Shown here: in pieces, positions 56,446 through 64,000 of the stretch
How positions within the stretch are numbered: the first letter of the stretch is position 1
Layout of the letters: each line of letters begins with the position of its first letter
From: Gordius sp. MW1
Lineage: Eukaryota; Nematomorpha; Gordioida; Gordea; Gordiidae
Assembly (NCBI GenBank): GCA_964036665.1
Contig: OZ038531.1
Location: 3,472,001 to 3,536,000, forward strand
Direction of reading: 5' to 3'
Length of the DNA stretch: 64,000 nt
Program-made: the position numbers and the translations under genes
Notes under the pieces: model-generated
What the model saw: only the letters and a program-made list of their open reading frames with translations
Databases searched by the model: none
Told to the model about the DNA's origin: nothing

Positions 56446-57159
56446 TATGTTATTTATATAGATAATGAAATAATAAAGTTCTGTTTATGTTTAGAAAATC
56501 AATATATTTCATCGGTCAGTAGCCAGCGGACGGTCAAAAAGTCAAATTATCAATGGTATTAACAAGAACATAATATTAATTTAATTTTAAAGAAAAAAAA
56601 TTAAAATAAAAATTCCTTTTAGTTTTAATAAAGGGCTAAATTCTGAAACTACCAGCCCGATTCGCTCGAAACTTTACCCGTAGGTGCCCAGGGCGGCCAG
56701 GGGTAAAATAGCCTTTTCAGATTCCTAAAATACCTTTTCGTTTTAAAAACATCGGACATTTCCCGGTCACACGTGCGGTGTAATATCTATGACACGTAGA
56801 AAATTTTATTTTACTAATTATATAAACTTACGCGCGCCATCTAATAAAGTACAATTCGTGTTTTAATAGTTTAATAGTAGATTGAATTTAATTAGAAAGA
56901 ACGGGCTCTGATTATACCTTTGAAGGAGGTTTCGAATTTTGTGTTAGTTTCTATCAATATATTGTATCGTAAATTAGAATCTAATACCTATATTTTTTTA
57001 ACTATTACTTTTTAGGTTTTCTATGAAATCACAATCTAATTAAATGAAATATATTAACCCAATAAAAAAATATATATGCATTTATAAGGTTAAAAATATA
57101 TATTACATAGTTAGCTGTCTGTTAGACCATCTATAATAAATTTTTAGGTTATATATAAA

Positions 57160-57830
57160 ATTTGGCCAATGGTCATTTTTTTTCATTGGTCAGTACCAAC
57201 AGATACTCTATAAATCAATGATAGCCAAAAAAACGGAAAAAAATTTTTTGATGCTCACTTTGGCCATTGGTCATTTTTTTCCATTGGTCAGCAGCCAGCG
57301 GACGGCCAAAAAGTCACATTATCAATGGTATTAACAGGAACAATCATAAGAGTCAAAAAAAACAGAAAAAAAATTTCGATTCACTATTTGGCCAATGGTC
57401 ATTTTTTTCCAATGGTCAGCAGCCAGGACACGGTAAAAGTGGATATAAATTCATAAGAGTCAAAAAAAACGAAAAAAAAATTTTTGAATCATATTTTGGC
57501 CAATGGTCATTTTTTTCCATTGGTCAGCAGCCAGAACACGGTAAAAGTGGATATAAATTCATAATAGTCAAAAAAAACGAAAAAAAAATTTTCGAATCAC
57601 ATTTTGGCCAATGGTCATTTTTTTCCATTGGTCAGCAGCCAACGGACGGCCAAAAAGTCACAATAGCAATGGTAGTAACAGGAACAATCATAATAGTCAC
57701 AAAAAACGAAAAAAATAATTTCGATACACATTTTGGCCAATGGTTATTTTTTTCCATTGGTCAGCAGCCAGCGGACGGCCAAAAAGTCTTATTATCAATG
57801 GTAGTAACAAGAATAATCATAAGAGTCAAA
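57160..57830. repeat. Hairpin-module tandem array in E2
   Basis: Seven copies of the module TTGGCCAATGGTCATTTTTT..CCATTGGTCAGCAGCC, each followed by (G)GACGG/(G)ACACGG, a short variable segment, and A-rich AAAAAACGAAAAAA, with a period of about 95-120 bp. More diverged modules lie at 56222, 56500, 58107 and 58447. Confidence 0.92.
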
Positions 57831-59476
57831 AAAAAACTCCGGGATTCGAACCCACAAACTAGTTAAATTAATTAAAATTAAAAGTAAACAGCGTGAGAAG
57901 ACATTCGGTGCGTGACAAGACATTCGGTGCAAGACACCGAAGAGCGTGACAATATATAGATTCGGTGCAAGACATTTGGTAGCGTGACAAGACATCGGAA
58001 AATGGAAAGTGAGCCCATAATGAAACATAGACCCTTGTAGGGGAGGGCATAGGGTAATTATCAATGTTAACCAATTCAAAAACGAAAAAAAAATTTCGAT
58101 TTATACTTTGGCCAATGGTCATTTTTTTCATTGGTCAGTAGCCAGCAGACGGCCAAAAGGTCACATTATCAATGGTATTAACAAGAACAATATCTTAATT
58201 TAATAAAAAATAAATAAAAATTTTGCCCTCTCCGGAATTCGAACCCACATTAGTAAAGGCATATGGTTTGGTAAGGGGCACAGGGACCCATATCAGTAAA
58301 GGCATAGGCTTTGGTAAGGGGCACAGGCCCATATCAGTAGAGGCGTAGGCCCTTGTAGGAAAGGGCATAGGGTAATTATCAATGTTAACCTATTCAAAGA
58401 CGAAAAAATACCATAAATTGCATATAGCAATTAAAAATTTCGCTTTATTTGGCCAATGATCATTTTTTCATTGGTCAGTAGCCAGCGGACGGTCAAAAAT
58501 TCATATTATCAATGGTATTAACAAGAACAAAATATTAATTTAATTTAAAAAAATTAAAATAAATTCGTCCTCTCCCTGGCTTGAACCCGGGATATCCAGG
58601 TCACAAAGCTGGCGCCAATAACTTGGTGGACGACGGACGACGACGGATGACGGACAACCAAAAACGAGCCCATAAATTGCATAGCAATTAATATATATAT
58701 ATATATAATTAAAATGTAATTAGTTTAATATGCTTCATCTTCCACTTTTAAAAGGAGTCCAGGATTTCCAAAAATATAACAAATTAAGTTTTGAAATAAA
58801 ATACATTGGCTTTAAGAAGGAGAGGATCATCTGTTTATGTTAAAAAAGCCAACGCCAATTTTCTATATAATACTGAACCTGAGGAAACTGGAAATGAAAA
58901 GATTTGATTCTAAGAGGGCCTTGTAATTTTTTTAGCTGAGACACTTAATTTACAAAAACTAATGAATGGTTTTCTCATTTATTTGTTAATAATAACTGAT
59001 TTAATAGCTTAAAATCTAAATAATTTATATACCCTAAAAAAATTAGATACGTTTGTTTAGCTATCCAATAAAAGCCTAAATATTCCTAAAAATTGTAATG
59101 TGTTTACCAATTTTTAAATTATTTATTTTTACATTAGATAATAAAGCATCTGTCATTTATTAAAAACTAATTAAATCAGTGCTATTACTAACCTTCTAAA
59201 AATGGGGAGGGTGATGGTGCGAAAGATGATTAAACATATTTTTGTAAGCATTTCGATATTTTGGATATAAACGTCGGGCAACTGCCTCTTTTTACGGTGC
59301 CCTCATGCTACCTTTCCATATGTAACGTTAAAACTTAATTGTATAATCAATTTAAAGTCTGCAAATACTATGTTTTTCAAACTATGGTGGTGCGTTAACC
59401 TCTTTCGGGCACCTTAGCTTCTGCCTCCCCCTATCTTGCCATCATTATTACACTATCTCCTCCCCTTACTATTATC

Positions 59477-59680
59477 TAGTGTTGTAACAAGGGCTGGGTT
59501 TTTTGGTTGGTTTTTGATTTTAGTCGACTAAACATAAACAGACCCAGGGTTTGACCAAAAAAAACTATGGTCTGCCTATGCGACTAAGAAAAATAGACCA
59601 AAAAACCTTTGGTCTCTTTATGTTTAGTCGACTAAAACCAAAGGTCGATCAAACTAAACCCAGCCGTTTTTACAACGCTA
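59477..59680. mobile_element. Duplicate of the 204-bp foldback MITE
   Basis: Identical copy of 32432-32635 including TSD and flanks; it arose by segmental duplication, not a new insertion. Confidence 0.88.
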
Positions 59681-60266
59681 CTATTATCATTACGCTTTCC
59701 TCTCCCCTTCAACTGTGATTGTACACAAATTAATTACCGCCTTGTGAGTTTGATAGCCTTAACCTAACTCGAACGGAAGAGAAATCATATGAGGATAAAC
59801 ACAAATTATTCATAGCACGACATTTTATGATTTAGGGAGAATCACCTTTGTTCCCCCGATATATATATATACATGTGAAATCTGTTTGGATTTTTATTTT
59901 AAGCGCGTGCATCGTCATTATATATTTGTTCCTGAACCTCCCCTCATACGCGAATTTATATATGTTATAATGTTCAGGGAATAAAATTGTGTAAGTAGAT
60001 ATTAAAGAAAATAAATGAACATTTAATCTCAATTTTCCGTCATTTAAATAATCCGTTATTCATTTTCTTTTTTTTTGTGGATTATTAACCCCAATTGACC
60101 GTAAACTCCCCAAATCTGTTACTTATAACTAGGATTGGAAACAATATTTGTGAATATGGATTTTGTCAAACATATATAAATATACAACATTATGCCGAAT
60201 TCAAACGACTTATCTAGATTACCATTCCAAATCTGACGCATGACACTCACAAAGTGGCAACATGTC

Positions 60267-60432
60267 CATGGGCGTAGCCAGGGGGGGGGCAGGGAGGGGC
60301 GGCTGCCCCCCTCTAATTCCAAAAATCCTTTCAAATTTAATCAAATTATGGCTAAAATTTTAAAAAATGTTCACTTTGCCCCTCCCTAAATCATTATTGC
60401 CCCCTCTAATTCCAATGCTGGCTACGCCCATG
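60267..60432. mobile_element. Duplicate of the 166-bp GGGCGTAGCC MITE
   Basis: Identical copy of 33222-33387 with the same AACATGTC TSD. Confidence 0.88.
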
Positions 60433-62083
60433 AACATGTCTTTATAAGAAATTATTTAATTTCCATTTTTTGTTATTTATCAATAAAACCTTTTATTAAC
60501 GCCTTTATATGCAAACATTTGATTCATTAAAAATAATAACAGTTTTGATACAACTTAGTAAATAACGACTCGACTCATCATCCCTGCTCTTAAAGCTCAA
60601 AAATAATTTTATGTTTTAAAAACGATGAATTTTTTGGCCGGAAAACTTAGGTTCCAACAAAAACTTTGCAATGTATGGCAAAATTGAGTTTTTTTATCAT
60701 TTATATTTTATAAGAGTCTATGTTTGATCAATTTAAGCCTTTGTAAACCATCATTGGACTGGATATCACATAAAATCTCACCTTAATTGTGCAGTTGCTA
60801 TCATCAAACAAAAACAGCCTAGTTTGTTAGAAATCATATTCGTGTTGGCTTAAACGGGCACCTTAATAAGATTTTAAACATCCTATCAAAGGGGTTTAGG
60901 CAAGCCCGAGCGAACACCTTAACGAGATTGAGACAATTCAGGTGTAATGCGATTATTAAGTTCATTGGTGTAGGTGTAGAGATGGGGTGGTTTTCGCGTT
61001 AGAACCCCTTCCCATGATTTTAAATCTATATAATTGTTTTATTGTATAGTTAATAAAAATAAACATTTTTTGGAATTTTACTTTTATTATTTTAATATTT
61101 TTACGCTTCACTTCAAACTTTCAGGGAAAAAACATTTATATTCAAAAAAATAGTTACAAATAAAATTTCACCTTACAAATTTTATACCCCCCCCCCCGAG
61201 GAAATCCTAGCCTATGATAATGTTAATGCTAACTTACGCTCGACATGGTCATTTTTTCTTTTATAATAAATTTTTTTATCGTAGTCCTATCAAAATGGAG
61301 GAAAAATTAAGACTTATATTCTTAAATTTGAGGTAATATAGATGTCAACTGTAAAATTTGTTTTAAAAAAATTATAAAAATGAGTGCCTGGGCTGCCAGA
61401 CAAATATAGTATAATGGCGGGTAGTTTGGGTAACTTTAATGAGTCAGACATGGCTGGGGCAAAATTAAAAGGGGCTTTTATTAGCAAGAAATTTATTATG
61501 GAAAATCGTGCCGGATGGGTTTGTCAGAAATATTTAGGTTACTATGACCTCTGCTGAACATAATTATTTACATTTAAATCTTATTAAAATATTAAAACAA
61601 ATTTATTTAAGGCTGCATGGTCGTAGTCAGTACTGGAATTAAAGGGGGGCAATAATGATTTAGGGAGGGGCAAAATAATCATTTTTAGAAATCTTAGACA
61701 GAATTTTAACAAATTTTTGGATTTCCCTACCCCCCTTGGCTACGCCAAGTCTGAATATTGTTTTTAGTATATAAAACAAAATCAATAGACTTACATGTTG
61801 GATGTGGAAAACAAGAAAGAGTGATAATGCTAAAAATATCTGAACTTTAATAAACAGAAATATAAGCATTATTATTTATGTTAAATCACCTCGATTGCTT
61901 GTATTCTGTTTCATTCTTAATACGTATGTATTGCATCTTATTTGCAAATTTAGTCATTAAAAGTCTATAAAATATGACGTAGTCCTTCACGCGTTAGTTC
62001 TAATCATTTACGGCTTTATCATTTTAAATTCAATTTCAAACACTGCTCTGGTCATGCTCTAAAAGCGGACCTTAATCCACTAT

Positions 62084-62282
62084 TAGTTTTGTCAAAATGG
62101 CTGCGTTTTGTTTGGTCGACCTTTGGTTTGAGTCGAGTAAACATAAACAAATCAAAGGTTTTTGGTTTTTCTTAGTCGACCTCTAGGCTTAGTCGAAATT
62201 TGAAAAACATACCAGAATCGATCATATGTCCTAGTAAAACCAAAGGTCGACCAAACAAAACCCAGCCTTTTTTACCACACTA
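62084..62282. mobile_element. Duplicate of the 199-bp foldback MITE
   Basis: Copy of 35040-35238 with flanks. The isolated GAGACGAG-family hAT end follows at 62292. Confidence 0.75.
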
Positions 62283-62821
62283 CACACTATCTAGTGTTTC
62301 GATCTCGTCTCAGGTTTCAAAAGCGAAGTCTCATCTCGGGTACTATTTTGAGAATCTCGGTCTCGTTTAGGCCTAGAAAAATATCCGTCTCGTGTTGTCT
62401 CGCCGAGATCTATCTACAAATTTGAACCTTATCATTTTTTATACACAAAAATTTTTCCCCTGCTTTTTAAAAAATTTAAAATGGCAGACCATTTTTTTAT
62501 TTAGAAATCTTTATGTGCAACGCGTCATTAATATCGCTTGTACTTTACTCGCTATATAAAGATAGTTGCTGCAATAATAAAAATAGCAGTTTCAATTAAA
62601 GGGGCAGACTTTTCAATATCAAATTAACACATCTATATTAAAAACATCGTGTTTACTATTTGGGGCTACCTGGGACCTTCAATGTGCACTGATAAAAATT
62701 AAGTAAATGCCCTCAGAAAAATATTTAAGACAAGAGTTTAAGGCCTTTGATATAATCATTGAGTAGACTGCTCATAACTATAAATAGGTGTATACTTTTT
62801 CCGCTATTTTAAAATGAGCAC

Positions 62822-64000
62822 TATGGTTTACCTTGGCTTAAAATTTGAATATAGCAACGCGATCATTGGTTACCTATACAAAAAAACTTAATCTTTCTCT
62901 TTCAAGTATTTCCGCAACCTAAAGGAATACATACAAGTATTTGAAGGTCTTGCAATTCACTGTTATAATCCACGAATAACCTCGCCAGATGTGTATCGAG
63001 GTTTTTACTAAAATAAAAATTCGTTCATTTTTTTCTATTATTTGGAAATAAAAGTTGTTTGCTTTAATTCCTTGTCTAATAAAATACTATATTAACAGTT
63101 TATAGGTATCCAAGCCGCAACAAAATGGTGACCCCAAGTCCAAAAATGGAAACACCAGAAATGGATGATGACTCGAACGTGGAAAACACATTGTACCACG
63201 TAAGCCCCATAATTTATTATTTAAACCCAGGTATAAATAAAGAATTGGAAGAACTAAACAAGCTTGTAAAAAACCTTAGTGTCACAGTAGAAACACTAAA
63301 GAGGGATGTACAAAAAGTACGATCACGATCTTTTTCAAGACATCGATCCTACTCACGTCAAACACGCGCAGCAAGGACAAACGAGCCTAACCTATGCTGG
63401 TATCACAATCGATTCCAAGACAAGGCTAACAAATGCATAGAACCTTGCATTTTCCACCAAAAAGATTCAAACTAATAGGCCGGCCAGCAAAAGCGACATC
63501 TGGCACCGACCTTAAAAAAACAAATCTCTTATTCTACGTATATGATAATTCTTTAACTATAAATTTTTTAATTGACACTGGCGCAGAAATTAGCGTCATC
63601 CCGGCAACCAAACGCGAACGACTCAATTGGTCCAATATACAGCTTCAAGCTGCCAATGCAAGCGCCATAAAAACGTTTGGGCAGAAATCGTTGACTTTAG
63701 ACCTAGGCCTAAAAAGGCCATATCAATGGAGCTTTACAATAGCTGACGTTAAATTTCCAATATTAGGAGCGGACTTTCTAAGTAAATTTAACTTTATAAT
63801 TAATATTTCAAAGAAACAATTTATCGAAACACAAATTACGCCGGCCAAACAGATCGCAGTAAACTCCCAATTGGCGGTAGTAAATCCCCCGGAATTTACT
63901 TGGTTATTAAAAAAATTCCCCGATGTGTTTAAAGCTTCAGAATATACGCCAACAGCAAAACATAATACCCAGCACTATATGGGCCGCCAGTATTTTCCAA
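62822..64000 (+). mobile_element. Duplicate of the deleted Gypsy, 5' part (cut by window end)
   Basis: 5' LTR 62822-63122, gag remnant 63125-63475, protease from about 63433 with the DTGAE motif. The LTR flank GAGCAC is the same as at 35772, so this is the segmental duplicate and not a separate insertion. Confidence 0.9.

Larger units (their letters stand above)
55937..58690. mobile_element. Helentron-like element E2
   Basis: It has the same termini as E1 (AACTCGGGCCTTCGGCCC ... ATAAATTGCATAGCAATTA) inserted in a TATATATA tract. The empty site is at 31672-31685 in segment A, though about 50 bp after the right end are also absent there. The inverted right terminus lies at 56107-56123. The interior is a patchwork of hairpin modules, tRNA-like blocks and internal copies of the terminal hairpin. 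No Rep/helicase. Confidence 0.62.
54087..64000 (+). repeat. Second segmental duplication, segment B (runs off window end)
   Basis: It matches 29874-36956. The offset is about 24.2 kb before, and 27,044-27,045 after, the Helentron-like E2 that only this copy contains. The portion 58835-64000 is almost identical to 31790-36956. Confidence 0.93.

Noticed and set aside
57267..57866. 199-codon open frame with repeated FGQWSFFSIGQQP motif
   Set aside because: It is the translation of the hairpin tandem array. The repeat period keeps the frame open by chance, and no gene features are seen.

Overview
This window looks like a repeat-dense, AT-rich stretch of an animal nuclear genome. The evidence for an animal is the transposon mix (hAT, MULE with a FLYWCH finger, APE-type LINE, Ty3/Gypsy, Helentron-like), a nuclear mitochondrial insert whose cox3 reading frame needs TGA=Trp, and two recognisable metazoan housekeeping genes. 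The species cannot be named from the sequence. Nearly all of the window is transposons nested in transposons. Many copies of the same sequence lie in the window with and without an insertion, so several element ends can be read directly from filled versus empty sites.

Region 1-26.8 kb: a head-to-tail tandem duplication of about 14.5 kb (copy 1, 1-7267; copy 2, 14533-21795). Copy 2 continues into the complete version. There a NAXD (NAD(P)H-hydrate dehydratase) gene relic is split by a hAT transposon (17201-25130, 8-bp TSD). The hAT carries a Mutator-like element (19816-25040, imperfect 9-bp TSD), which carries an APE-type LINE (19927-23633, 30-bp TSD). The NAXD relic keeps apparent introns of only 30-50 bp. 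It meets a PSMG4-like gene tail to tail with an 8-bp overlap. Between the two tandem copies lie a Helentron-like element (7311-11398) and a TIR element with about 120-bp tandem repeats (12893-14383).

Region 26.8-38.4 kb: a 2.2-kb non-autonomous Gypsy element with identical 90-bp LTRs and a perfect 5-bp TSD, encoding an open Gag-protease and an integrase tail but no RT; a 448-bp MITE; then segment A of a second segmental duplication (29874-36956). That segment carries the last two exons of a candidate cysteine-rich protein gene, several MITEs with 8-bp TSDs, and the 5' half of a decayed, internally deleted Gypsy element (35778-38422).

Region 38.4-54 kb: a diverged third copy of the tandem unit (about 38991-46976). 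It is loaded with nested insertions: a CACTA-like foldback element containing a MITE containing a hAT, a cox3 NUMT, and another MITE. It is followed by a chimera of a LINE-like C-terminus and Gypsy pol. The pol is split by a 3.1-kb hAT that itself contains a miniature LTR retrotransposon.

Region 54-64 kb: segment B of the second duplication, with a second copy of the cysteine-rich gene and a second Helentron-like element (55937-58690) absent from segment A. The part after that element is almost identical to segment A and runs off the window end.

Apart from the PSMG4-like exon, the cysteine-rich gene pair and the small Gypsy element, no intact coding gene was found.
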